Source of the DNA: Saccharothrix syringae
GTDB taxonomy: Bacteria > Actinomycetota > Actinomycetes > Mycobacteriales > Pseudonocardiaceae
Assembly: GCF_009498035.1 (NCBI RefSeq)
Contig: NZ_CP034550.1
Coordinates: 8,990,001 to 9,054,000 of the forward strand
Direction of reading: 5' to 3'
DNA: 64,000 nucleotides
The notes under the pieces are model-generated. The model was not told the DNA's origin. It did no database searches and saw only the letters and a program-made list of their open reading frames with translations. The number at the start of each line of letters is the position of its first letter. Within the stretch, counting starts at the first letter, position 1. Of this stretch, positions 1-18,920 are shown piece by piece. Made by a program: the position numbers and the translations under genes.

Positions 1-1880
<1,880 letters not shown>

Positions 1881-2670
1881 TCAGGTGGCGAGGGCGAAGT
1901 CGTACCACGACTCCTCGGCGCGCCGGTCCGCGACCACCGCGCGGCCGCCGCGCCGCACCAGCCGGACCTCGCCGGAGACGTGGTGCTGGGTGGTGGTGAT
2001 GAAGGCGTCCAGGGCCTGCTTGAGCGGCGAGGACCACAGGCCCGCGCGGACCAGCTCGGCCCAGCGCCGGTCGACCTGCCGCTTGAAGGCCGCGAGATCA
2101 CCCGCGAGGGTGACCTCCTCCAGCGCCCGGTGGGCGGTGACCAGCGCGTCCCCGCCCACCCGGCGGTCGAGTTCCCGCAGGGCCTGCCAGGCGGTGACGG
2201 TCTCCCGGTCGACGGCCACCGGCACGCCCCGGTCGAAGGTGACGACCAGTTCGTCGGCGTCCGGCGCGTCCTCGGCCGGCGGGGCGGCCGGCTGCTCGGC
2301 GGGCGCGAGGACGGTCAGGTCGGGGGCCAGGGCGGCCACGGCGGCCTCGAAGCGGGCCCGGTCGTCGCCGCCGCGGTCGTGGGCGACGGTGCGCGCGCCG
2401 CGGCGCCGGGCGGTGTCGACGAGGTGCCGGGCGACCAGTGGCGCGGCCAGCGCCGAGCGGTCCGCGCCGAGGGCGTTCGCCTGGAGCGCGGGCAGGCAGT
2501 AGCCGGCGGCGAACTCCTCGCGCGCGTCGACGGCGACCACCTCCACCGCGCCCGGGACCGGGCGCGCGCGACCGCCCAGGTCCAGCACGACCGCGACCAC
2601 CTCGGCGCCGGTCTCGGCGGCGAACCGACCGGGGTCGACGGGCCCGCCGGTGCACGCGAGCACTACCGGC

Positions 2671-2678
<8 letters not shown>
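1881..2678 (-). CDS. ArgG-like protein, shortened and lacking catalytic motifs (candidate pseudoenzyme)
   Basis: This gene occupies the argG position between argR and argH. The 265 residues align by eye with argininosuccinate synthase in blocks: [68 protein letters not shown]-like [65 protein letters not shown]. The ATP-loop YSGGLDTS of the family is replaced by [17 protein letters not shown] is reduced to HDRGGDD. The SPYSIDQNLWGR region and the GRxDxVEDRxVGxKSRE region are missing, and the protein stops at the YDF..AT block. Functional ArgG is about 400 residues. The frame is intact and the ATG at 2678 overlaps argR by 8 bp, so this looks like a kept, non-catalytic derivative rather than simple decay. 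Confidence 0.8.
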
Positions 2679-5255
<2,577 letters not shown>

Positions 5256-5259
<4 letters not shown>

Positions 5260-6151
5260 GCCCCTGCCCCAGTCCGGTCGGCGGGCTCGCCCGCGGTGAC
5301 CATCGTTCCGACACCTTCGGAGGTGAAGACCTCCAGCAACACCGAGTGGGCCAGCCGCCCGTCGATCACGTGCGCCTCGGGGACGCCGCCGCGCACCGCG
5401 CGCAGGCATGCCTCCATCTTGGGCACCATGCCGCTGTCCAGCTCCGGCAGCAGCTTCTCCAGCTGCTCGGCGCCGATCCGGCGCAGCAGCGAGCCGCGGT
5501 CCGGCCAGTCCGCGTACAGGCCCTCCACGTCGGTGAGGACCACCAGCTTCTCCGCGCCCAGCGCCACGGCCACCGCGCCCGCCGCGGTGTCGGCGTTGAC
5601 GTTGTGCACCACGCCGTCCACGTCGGGCGCGACGGTGGAGATCACCGGGATGCGGCCCGCGCGGACGATGTCGAGCACCGCGTCCGGGTTGACGCCCACG
5701 ATGTCGCCGACCAGGCCGATGTCGACCGGTTCGCCGTCCACCACGGCCGGGCGGCGGGCGGCGGTGAGCAGGTTGGCGTCCTCGCCGGACAGGCCGACCG
5801 CGAGCGGGCCGTGCTCGTTGACCAGGCCGACCAGCTCGCGCTGCACCTGGCCGACCAGGACCATGCGCACCACGTCCATCGCCTCGGGCGTGGTGACGCG
5901 CAGGCCGCCGCGGAACTCGGTCTCGATGCCCAGCCGCTTGAGCATGGCCGCGATCTGCGGCCCGCCGCCGTGCACCACGACCGGGTGCAGGCCGGCGAGC
6001 TTGAGGAACACCACGTCCTGCGCGAACGCGCGCTTGAGCGCGTCGTCCACCATGGCGTTGCCGCCGTACTTGACGACCACGACCTTGTCCCGGAAGCGCT
6101 GCAGCCACGGCAGCGCCTCGATCAGGATCTCCGCTTTGGCACCGGGGGTCG

Positions 6152-6155
<4 letters not shown>
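5256..6155 (-). CDS. argB: Acetylglutamate kinase
   Basis: Phosphorylates N-acetylglutamate, the second step of the pathway. 299 residues of the amino-acid-kinase fold: [10 protein letters not shown] at the N-terminus, [39 protein letters not shown] and [15 protein letters not shown]. The stop overlaps the argD start and the ATG at 6155 overlaps the argJ stop, consistent with tight coupling inside the operon. Confidence 0.97.
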
Positions 6156-8406
<2,251 letters not shown>

Positions 8407-9567
8407 TCACCACGCGACCCGCAGCGCCTCCAACCCGTAGACGACCTGCTGGGTGCGGAAGTGCAGCTCCTGGGGAAGGACGTGCAAACCGGGGAACCTG
8501 GCCAGCAGCGCGGGGAACGCCAGCCGCATCTCCATCCGCGCCAGGGGCGCGCCCAGGCAGTGGTGCACCCCGTGGCCGAACGCGACGTGGCCGACCGGCT
8601 CGCGCGACAGGTCCAGCTCGTCCGGGTCGGCCACCAGGTCGGGGTCGCGGTTGGCGGCGGGCAGCGAGCAGACCACGAGGTCGCCCGCGCGCATGACACG
8701 ACCGCCCAGCTCGACGTCGGTCAGGCACACCCGAGGCACGCCGGTGTGCACCACGGTCAGCCAGCGCAGCAGCTCCTCGACCGCGGCGTCGGGCTCCTCG
8801 CACATGCGCTCGCGGCGCGCGGGGTCCTCCAGCAGGGCGAGCACGCCAAGGCCGAGCATGTTCGCCGTGGTCTCGTGGCCCGCGAGCAGCAGCAGGTCGC
8901 CCAGGCCGACCAGCTCGTCGTCGCGCAGGTCCGACGCGACCAGCACGCCCAGCAGGTCGTCGCCGGGCTCGACCCGGGCGCGGGCCACCAGCTCGGTCAG
9001 GTAGGCGCGCGACTCCAGGGCGATGGCGACCCGCTGCTCACCGGACAGCCCCACGTCGAAGAACGTGGCGGCCCGGCGCTGGAAGTCGTCCCGGTCCGCG
9101 TAGGGCACGCCCAGCAGCTCGCAGATCACCAGCGACGGGATCGGCAGCGCGAACCCGGCCACCACGTCCGCCGGCGGGCCGCCGCGCTCCAGCTCGTCGA
9201 GCCGGTCGGCCACGATCCGGTGAATCCTCGGCTGCAGCAGGCGCATCCGGCGGCCGGTGAACTCGCCGGCCACCAGCCTGCGCAGGCGCGTGTGCTCGGG
9301 CGGGTCGAACCCCAGCAGGTTGCCCGGCCGCACCAGGGCCAGCTCCTCCTCGGACAGCGCGGGCGCGCCGGGCACGAGGTGGGGCGCGGAGTTGCCGAAC
9401 CGCCGCGGGTCGCCCAGCACCTCGCGCACGTCGGCGATCCGGGTGACCAGCCACACCCGGTCGCCCTGCGGCAGGTCCACCAGCCGGGCGCCGCCGTCCC
9501 GCACCTCGGCCAGCTCCGGCGCCGGGTCGAAGCCGATCCGGCGCATGTGCAGGGGCGGTGTCGGCAT
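8407..9567 (-). CDS. Cytochrome P450
   Basis: Soluble bacterial class-I type P450 monooxygenase, 386 residues. Seen: NLLGFDPPEHTRLRRLV (C-helix area), oxygen-activation motif AGHETT at residues 229-234, EELLR (ExxR) at 264-268 and the heme loop FGHGVHHCLGAPLARME with Cys337. The ATG at 9567 has a GGAGG ribosome site 5 bp upstream, which decides against longer starts. No ferredoxin or biosynthetic partner is next to it, so the substrate is unknown. It lies directly upstream of argC, 60 bp apart. Confidence 0.95.
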   Translation of the reverse strand: MPTPPLHMRRIGFDPAPELAEVRDGGARLVDLPQGDRVWLVTRIADVREVLGDPRRFGNSAPHLVPGAPALSEEELALVRPGNLLGFDPPEHTRLRRLVAGEFTGRRMRLLQPRIHRIVADRLDELERGGPPADVVAGFALPIPSLVICELLGVPYADRDDFQRRAATFFDVGLSGEQRVAIALESRAYLTELVARARVEPGDDLLGVLVASDLRDDELVGLGDLLLLAGHETTANMLGLGVLALLEDPARRERMCEEPDAAVEELLRWLTVVHTGVPRVCLTDVELGGRVMRAGDLVVCSLPAANRDPDLVADPDELDLSREPVGHVAFGHGVHHCLGAPLARMEMRLAFPALLARFPGLHVLPQELHFRTQQVVYGLEALRVAW

Positions 9568-9803
9568 GGCGACCTCCCGATGGGGTGTCTGAAAAAACGT
9601 AGTAACCCGTGGGAGTGACGCGGCAGCCTTCACCGGGGTGAGGTGGTCGACACGCAGCGTGACGAGAGCACCGGTGGCGCGCCCCGGCGGCCCGGGGCGT
9701 TCCCGCCACCCCGGCGGGCCGCCGTCAGTAGAGTCGGCACCGGATCGGCAGCGCAGGTCCAAGCGCAGGACCGAGAACCGCGGGATCGACAGCGGAGGAC
9801 CCG

Positions 9804-9950
9804 ATGAAGAAGAACATCACCTGCCCGTGCGGCGAGCGCATCGTCGGCCAGGACGAGGACGACCTCGTGGCGAAGACGCAGCAGCACCTGAAGGAGAACC
9901 ACCCCGGCCACGACTACTCGCGCGACGAGATCCTGTTCATGGCCTACTGA
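9804..9950 (+). CDS. DUF1059 small protein
   Basis: 48 residues: MKKNITCPCGERIVGQDEDDLVAKTQQHLKENHPGHDY and so on. The CPCG pair with downstream H-x(4)-H positions (HLKENHPGH) is the DUF1059 pattern and suggests a small metal-binding fold. GGAGG lies 5 bp before the ATG. Divergent from the P450 gene and followed immediately by a strong hairpin. Function of the family is unknown. Confidence 0.85.
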   Translation: MKKNITCPCGERIVGQDEDDLVAKTQQHLKENHPGHDYSRDEILFMAY

Positions 9951-9962
9951 AGCGCCCGCCCG

Positions 9963-9989
9963 GGCGCCCCCGACCCGGTCGGGGGCGCC
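9963..9989. terminator. Bidirectional hairpin terminator
   Basis: 12-bp perfect stem (GGCGCCCCCGAC / GTCGGGGGCGCC) with a 3-nt loop between the convergent DUF1059 gene and the transhydrogenase gene. There is no U tract, as usual in GC-rich actinomycetes. Confidence 0.75.
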
Positions 9990-9998
9990 GGGTCCGCC

Positions 9999-11411
9999 TC
10001 AGCGGCCGAAGCGCTCCAGCGCGCGGATCTTGTTCGTCGCGTCCAGCGCGGCCACCTTGTACGCCTCGGACAGCGTCGGGTAGTTGAACACCGTGTCCAC
10101 CAGGTAGTCCACCGTGCCGCCGCAGGCCATCACCGCCTGCCCGACGTGCACCAGGTCGGTCGCCCCGGTGCCGAACAGGTGCACGCCCAGCAGCTTGCGG
10201 TCCACCGTCGACACCAGCAGCTTGAGCATCCCGTAGGCGTCGCCCACGATCGAGCCGCGCGCCAGCTCCCGGTACCGCGCCAGCCCCACCTCGTAGGGCA
10301 CCGCCGACGAGGTCAGCTCGGCCTCGGTGGCACCGCAGTAGGAGATCTCCGGGATGGTGTAGATGCCGATCGGCTGGAGCGCCGACAGCTCGCGCGCCGC
10401 CTCGCCGAACGCGTGGTACGCCGCGAGCCTGCCCTGGTCCATCGACGTGGCCGCCAGCGCCGGGAAGCCGATCACGTCGCCCACCGCGTAGATGTGCCCC
10501 ACCGCGGTGCGGTAGTGCTCGTCCACCTGGAGCCGCCCGCGCGGGTCGGCCTCCAGGCCCGCGTTGGCCAGCTCCAGCGCCTCGGTGTTGCCCTGCCGGC
10601 CCGCCGAGTACATCACCGCGGCCGCCGGGATGCGCTTGCCGCTCGCCAGCGTGGTCACCGTGCCCTTGTCGGAGACGTCGACGTTGACCACCTTCTCGCC
10701 GAACCGGAAGGTCACCGCCAGGTCGCGCAGGTGGAACTTCAGCGACTCCACGATCTCCGGGTCGCAGAAGTCGAGCATCCGCTCCCGCTGCTCCACCACG
10801 GTCACCCTGGTGCCCAGCGCGGCGAACATCGAGGCGTACTCGATGCCGATCACCCCCGCGCCGACCACCACCAGCGACGACGGGATCTCGTCGAGCGAGA
10901 GCACCTCGTCGGAGTCGAGCACCCGCGCCTCGTCGAAGTCCACCTGGTCCGGCCGCGCGGGCCGGGTGCCGACCGCGATGACGATCTTCTCGGCGGTCAC
11001 CGCGTGGTGCTCGCCCCGCTGCGCGCCGTCGACGGCGACGGTGTGCGGGTCGACGAACCGGGCCGTGCCGGTGAGCAGGTCCACCTGGTTGCGGTGCAGC
11101 TGCGCGCGCACGACCTCGACCTCGCGGCCGATCACGTGCCGGGTGCGGGCCAGCAGGTCGGAGATGGTGATGTCCTGCTTGACGCGGTAGCTGGCGCCGT
11201 ACAGCTCGCGCTGGCTCATGCCCGTCAGGTACATGACGGCTTCCCGCAGCGTCTTCGACGGGATGGTGCCGGTGTTCAGGCACACGCCGCCGACCATGTC
11301 CGTCCGGTCCACGATCGCGACCCGCTTGCCGAGCTTCGCGCCCGCGATGGCCGCCTTCTGCCCGCCCGGGCCGGACCCGATCACGACCAGGTCGTAGTCG
11401 TACTCGCTCAT
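9999..11411 (-). CDS. sthA: Soluble pyridine nucleotide transhydrogenase (SthA-type)
   Basis: FAD protein of the disulfide-reductase fold that balances NADH and NADPH. 470 residues. FAD site [27 protein letters not shown]; second dinucleotide site [30 protein letters not shown] contact [21 protein letters not shown]. The redox disulfide of the superfamily is reduced to [18 protein letters not shown] with only one Cys, and the C-terminal HPT catalytic motif of lipoamide dehydrogenase is absent, which separates SthA from Lpd. Single transcription unit facing a terminator. Confidence 0.92.
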   Translation of the reverse strand: MSEYDYDLVVIGSGPGGQKAAIAGAKLGKRVAIVDRTDMVGGVCLNTGTIPSKTLREAVMYLTGMSQRELYGASYRVKQDITISDLLARTRHVIGREVEVVRAQLHRNQVDLLTGTARFVDPHTVAVDGAQRGEHHAVTAEKIVIAVGTRPARPDQVDFDEARVLDSDEVLSLDEIPSSLVVVGAGVIGIEYASMFAALGTRVTVVEQRERMLDFCDPEIVESLKFHLRDLAVTFRFGEKVVNVDVSDKGTVTTLASGKRIPAAAVMYSAGRQGNTEALELANAGLEADPRGRLQVDEHYRTAVGHIYAVGDVIGFPALAATSMDQGRLAAYHAFGEAARELSALQPIGIYTIPEISYCGATEAELTSSAVPYEVGLARYRELARGSIVGDAYGMLKLLVSTVDRKLLGVHLFGTGATDLVHVGQAVMACGGTVDYLVDTVFNYPTLSEAYKVAALDATNKIRALERFGR

Positions 11412-11473
11412 GCCGGGAAGCCTCGCACAGCCGGCGGCACCGCGGGTGCCCACCGCGAGCGGCCGGCGCGGCG

Positions 11474-12262
11474 TCACCCGAACAACGACCTCGCCCCGCC
11501 CGCCGGCTTCCGGGCGGTCAGCAGGGGCTGGAAGAACCCCGTCTCCCCCGGCTCGTGCCAGGCGACGTCCACCAGCCCGACCCCGGCGGCGAACCCGGCG
11601 AGCCGGTCGCGGCCCAGCGCCCAGTAGGTCGTGCGGTCGACCCGCGTCTCCCACGCCCCGCCCCGCTCGGCGACCCGGAACAGCTCCAGGTCGTAGTGCT
11701 CGCCGTCGTCGTGCCAGTGCCACAGCTGGAACGTCACCACCCGGCCCGCCGGCGTGTCCGAGCCGTGCGGCGGGGTGCCCGGCGGCCGGGTCGCGCGGAT
11801 CTCGTCGTACGGGCGCGTGCTCACCACCAGCAGCCCGCCGGGCACCAGCACGCGGTGCATCTCGGCCAGCGCGGCGCGCACGTCCGCGGCGGTGAGCAGG
11901 TGCGGCAGCGCGTTGTCGGCGCAGACGACGACCTCGACGGACGCCGCGGGCAGCGGCAGCGCGCGCATGTCGGCCGCCGCGACCGGCAGCCGCAGGTCGC
12001 GGGCCCGCGCCTCGCGCCGCGCGCGGGCGGCCGCGGTCGGGCTGAGGTCGGTGGCCACCACGCGGTGGCCCAGCGCGGCCAGGCCCACGGCCTGCGTGCC
12101 GATGCCGCACGCGCAGTCCAGCACCGACCGCGCGCCCGGCCCCAGGGCGCGCCCGACCAGCGCGTCCAGGGCGTCGGCCTGGCGGTGCGCCGAGGCGTGC
12201 CAGTCCGCGTAGAGCAGGTGGTAGTCGACCGCGAGCCGGTCGTAGAAGCCCCGCGCCGTCAC
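11474..12262 (-). CDS. Class I SAM-dependent methyltransferase
   Basis: 262 residues. Motif I is [28 protein letters not shown] and motif II-III are [15 protein letters not shown] and [18 protein letters not shown]. The start region [19 protein letters not shown] resembles small-molecule/glycine-type methyltransferases. The substrate cannot be read. Only a few bases separate it from the upstream minus-strand gene at 12267, whose 3' end adjoins its start, so the two may be co-transcribed. Confidence 0.85.
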   Translation of the reverse strand: MTARGFYDRLAVDYHLLYADWHASAHRQADALDALVGRALGPGARSVLDCACGIGTQAVGLAALGHRVVATDLSPTAAARARREARARDLRLPVAAADMRALPLPAASVEVVVCADNALPHLLTAADVRAALAEMHRVLVPGGLLVVSTRPYDEIRATRPPGTPPHGSDTPAGRVVTFQLWHWHDDGEHYDLELFRVAERGGAWETRVDRTTYWALGRDRLAGFAAGVGLVDVAWHEPGETGFFQPLLTARKPAGGARSLFG

Positions 12263-12266
12263 CGCG

Positions 12267-12764
12267 TCAGCCCCGGGCGGCGCGACCCGAGTAGGTCAGC
12301 GGGAACACCGAGTCCTTGCACGCGGCGGGCACGTCGTGGGCGATCTGCACGACCATCCGCACGTCCACCGCGCCGGCGGGCGGGATCACCACCGGCTCGG
12401 CCATCGGCGCCACGGTCAGCACCCCGGTCGGGCAGTCCGGCACCCGGTTGTGCGCCTCGTCCAGCGGCTGCCCCGGCACGGCCTGGAGGGTGAGCACCAC
12501 GATGTCCACGGCGTTGGGGTTGGACAGCCGCACCAGCCGCACGCCCTCGCTGCCCGGCGTCAGCTCCACCGGCGCGCCGGAGATGTCGCTGATCTCGAAC
12601 GGCTGGAGGTCGGCCACGCCCGCCTCGGCGTTGCTCACGGAGTAGGCCATCGCCGGCAGCTCGGGCTCGGGCCAGGTCAGGTGCATCGCGGCGACGACGG
12701 CGGCACCGACAGCGAGGATCGTCGAGGCGACGGCGATCTCCATCCGCGGACCCAAGCTGCGCAT
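12267..12764 (-). CDS. Hypothetical protein with N-terminal membrane anchor
   Basis: 165 residues, not recognised. A hydrophobic segment at about residues 10-30 (IAVASTILAVGAAVVAAM) is followed by an extracytoplasmic domain rich in beta-type segments, with two Cys (VPDCPTG and AACKDSV) that could form a disulfide outside the cell. GAGG precedes the ATG at 12764 by about 7 bp. Adjacent to and upstream of the methyltransferase gene. Confidence 0.7.
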   Translation of the reverse strand: MRSLGPRMEIAVASTILAVGAAVVAAMHLTWPEPELPAMAYSVSNAEAGVADLQPFEISDISGAPVELTPGSEGVRLVRLSNPNAVDIVVLTLQAVPGQPLDEAHNRVPDCPTGVLTVAPMAEPVVIPPAGAVDVRMVVQIAHDVPAACKDSVFPLTYSGRAARG

Positions 12765-13071
12765 GAGGCAACCTCACTAGGATTGCTCTTCCAGGCGGTG
12801 GGTTCGCCGCTAGCTCCCCGTCGGACCGGCGACCAGACTCGCCCGGCGGTTCATCGCTTCGCCCCTCGGCCCAGCGGGCCGCGAAGCCAATCTTGGAGAA
12901 CGTTCAACCTCTGCGCAAGGACCAGGCCGGCCCGGAAAAACAGGTCCTTGGACCCCTTGACATCCCACTCTGCGTAGCCTGACCTGCGCGTTCCCCGCGC
13001 TCCGGTGACCGGGACATCACCCGGGCGGAGCAGTCCCGGACCCGCAGCGGTGCGGGTCCGGGTCACCCGGG
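12765..13071. other. Intergenic region downstream of pheT
   Basis: About 307 bp without a convincing gene. It holds the pheT terminator hairpin at 13035-13062 and presumably the promoter of the 12267-12764 gene. A 71-codon open frame on the minus strand runs through the hairpin and is not credible. Confidence 0.6.
13035..13062 (-). terminator. pheT terminator hairpin
   Basis: 12-bp perfect stem (CCCGGACCCGCA / TGCGGGTCCGGG) with a 4-nt GCGG loop, 10 bp past the pheT stop codon. Confidence 0.8.
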
Positions 13072-15549
13072 TCAGCCTCTGAGCACGGCGCCGAAGCGCT
13101 CGGCCGCGGCGGCCACGGCCGCGTCGCGGGCCGCCGTCGCCTCCTCCACGGTCAGCGTGCGGTCCGGCGCGCGGAAGCGCAGCGAGTACGCCAGCGACCG
13201 CTTGCCCTCGCCCACCTGGTCACCGGTGTAGACGTCGAACAGCCGGATGTCCTCCAGCAGCTCGCCGCCACCGGCGCGCAGCACCCGCTCCACCCGCGCG
13301 GCGGGCACGTCCGCGCCCACCACCACGGCCACGTCCAGCAGCACCGGCGGGTACGCCGACACGACCGGCGCGGGCCGGTGGTCGGTCAGCGGCAGCGCGT
13401 CCAGGTCCAGCTCCAGCGCCGCGGTCCGCTTGGGCAGGCCCAGCGCCTCGACCACCTTCGGGTGCAGCTCGCCCGCGTGGCCCACCGGCCAGTCGCCGAC
13501 CCGCAGCTCCGCGCACCGGCCGGGGTGCCACGGCGCCAGGTCGGACGCGACGGCGGTCAGCTCCACGCCGTACGCCCGGCCGACCAGCCGCGCGGCCTCC
13601 ACCGCGTCGGCCCAGTCCGCGGGCCGGCCCTTGCCCCACCAGCCCGGCTGCTCGCGGTGGCCCGTCAGCACGGCCGCCACGTGCACCGGCTGCTGCGGCA
13701 GCGCCGCCTCCAGCGAGGCCAGCTCCTCGGCCGACGGCCGCGCGCCGATCCCCAGGTCGGGCACCGGCACCGGCTGGGCGCGCGGCAGCGTCACCTGCGC
13801 GACGGTGTAGACCGCGAGGTCCCGGTGGCCGCGGGCCAGGTTGCGCTGCACGGTCTCCAGCAGCCCCGGCACCAGCGTGGTGGCCAGCGCGTGCTTGTCC
13901 GCCTCCAGCGGGTTGAGCACGCTCACGGTGTTGCGCCGCACGTCGCCCTCGGGCAGGCCCAGCGCGTCGAACACCGCGGGCGCCACGAACGGGAACGGCT
14001 TGACCTCGACGAACCCGTGCTCGGCCAGCGCGCGCGAGACGGTGCGGCGGCGGCGCTGCCGCTCGGTCAGGCCGCGGCCGGCGGGCGCGGGCGGCAGGAT
14101 CGACGGGATCGTGTCGTAGCCCTCCAGCCGCAGCACCTCCTCGACCAGGTCCGCGGGCTGGGTGAGGTCCGCGCGCCAGGTCGGCGGCACCGCGGTGACC
14201 AGGGTCGAGCCGTCGTCACCGGTGCCGACCTCCACCTGGCAGCCGATCTGGCCCAGCCGCCGGGCGGTCACGCCGCGCGCGTAGTTCACCCCGGCGACCC
14301 GGTCGGGCAGGTTGATCGGCATGGTGACCGGCCGCGGCTGCGCGGGCGTGCCCACGTCCGTGCGGCCGGGCCGGATGGTGCCGTCGGCGAACATGTCCAG
14401 CAGCCGGGCCGCGCGCTCCAGCGCCACCGGCGCCAGCGCCGGGTCGACGGTGCGCTCGAACCGCTTCGCCGCCTCGCTGGGCAGCTTGTGGCGGCGCACC
14501 GTGCGGGCGATGGACGCCGGGTCCCAGTTGGCCGCCTCCAGCAGGATGTCCGAGCTGGTGTCGCGGACCTCGGTGCTCGCGCCGCCCATGACGCCGGCCA
14601 GCGAGATCACGCCGCTGTCGTCGGCGATCACCACGTCGTCCGGGTCGAGCGCGCGGACCTGGTCGTCCAGCGTGGTCAGCTTCTCGCCGGCCGCCGCGCG
14701 CCGCACCACCAGGCCGCCGCGCACGGACGCGCCGTCGAAGGCGTGCAGCGGCTGGCCCAGCTCCAGCATCACGTAGTTGGTGACGTCCACCGGCAGCGAG
14801 ATCGACCGGATGCCCGCCAGCATCAGGCGGCGGCGCATCCACCACGGGGTGGGCGCGGTCGGGTCGACCCCGGTCACCCGGCGGGCCACGAACCGCGAGC
14901 ACGCGGTCGGGTCCTCGATGGCGACCGGCAGCTCCTCGACCTCGGTCTCCGGCACCTCGGCCAGGCCCGGGTCGCGGAAGGGCACGTCGAACGCGCAGGC
15001 CAGCTCGCGGGCCAGGCCGCGCACGGAGAACGCGTAGCCGCGGTCCGGCGTCGGGGCGACCTCGATCACCGTGTCGCCCAGGCCCAGCAGCTCGACCGCG
15101 TCGTCACCGGGCTGCGCGGTGCCGCTGGGCAGCACCATGATCCCGGCGTGGTCGTCGCTCAGGCCCACCTCGCGGGCCGAGCAGATCATGCCGTTGCTGA
15201 CCCGGCCGTAGGTCTTGCGGGCGGCGATGGCGAAGCCGCCGGGCAGCACCGCGCCGGGCAGCGCCACCACGACGGTGTCGCCCTCGCGGAAGTTCCGCGC
15301 GCCGCAGACGATGCCGCTGACCTCGCCGGGGCCGACCTCCACCTGGCAGTAGCGGATCGGCTTCTTGAACTCGGTCAGCTCCTCGATCTCCACCACGCGG
15401 CCCGCGACCAGCGGACCGGTGACGCCGTTGAGCCGGTGGACGTCCTCGACCTCGATGCCGATCCGCACGAACGCCTCGGCCAGCTGCTCGGGCGTCGGGG
15501 TCTCGGCGAACTCCAGGTTCTCGACCAGCCAGGTAACCGGGATACGCAC
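13072..15549 (-). CDS. pheT: Phenylalanine-tRNA ligase beta subunit
   Basis: 825 residues, full length. N-terminal tRNA-binding domain (VAGRVVEIEELTEFKKPIRYCQVEVG), B3/B4 editing domain, B5 (VNYARGVTARRLGQIG) and the C-terminal anticodon-binding FDX-ACB domain (PVVSAYPPVLLDVAVVV, SLAYSLRFRAPDRTLT). Forms the alpha2-beta2 synthetase with PheS, 3 bp upstream in the same operon. Confidence 0.97.
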   Translation of the reverse strand: MRIPVTWLVENLEFAETPTPEQLAEAFVRIGIEVEDVHRLNGVTGPLVAGRVVEIEELTEFKKPIRYCQVEVGPGEVSGIVCGARNFREGDTVVVALPGAVLPGGFAIAARKTYGRVSNGMICSAREVGLSDDHAGIMVLPSGTAQPGDDAVELLGLGDTVIEVAPTPDRGYAFSVRGLARELACAFDVPFRDPGLAEVPETEVEELPVAIEDPTACSRFVARRVTGVDPTAPTPWWMRRRLMLAGIRSISLPVDVTNYVMLELGQPLHAFDGASVRGGLVVRRAAAGEKLTTLDDQVRALDPDDVVIADDSGVISLAGVMGGASTEVRDTSSDILLEAANWDPASIARTVRRHKLPSEAAKRFERTVDPALAPVALERAARLLDMFADGTIRPGRTDVGTPAQPRPVTMPINLPDRVAGVNYARGVTARRLGQIGCQVEVGTGDDGSTLVTAVPPTWRADLTQPADLVEEVLRLEGYDTIPSILPPAPAGRGLTERQRRRRTVSRALAEHGFVEVKPFPFVAPAVFDALGLPEGDVRRNTVSVLNPLEADKHALATTLVPGLLETVQRNLARGHRDLAVYTVAQVTLPRAQPVPVPDLGIGARPSAEELASLEAALPQQPVHVAAVLTGHREQPGWWGKGRPADWADAVEAARLVGRAYGVELTAVASDLAPWHPGRCAELRVGDWPVGHAGELHPKVVEALGLPKRTAALELDLDALPLTDHRPAPVVSAYPPVLLDVAVVVGADVPAARVERVLRAGGGELLEDIRLFDVYTGDQVGEGKRSLAYSLRFRAPDRTLTVEEATAARDAAVAAAAERFGAVLRG

Positions 15550-15552
15550 CGG

Positions 15553-18916
<3,364 letters not shown>

Positions 18917-18920
<4 letters not shown>

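Noticed and set aside
12851..13066. 71-codon minus-strand frame upstream of the anchored protein gene
   Set aside because: It passes straight through the 12-bp pheT terminator hairpin and has no recognisable sequence or ribosome site.
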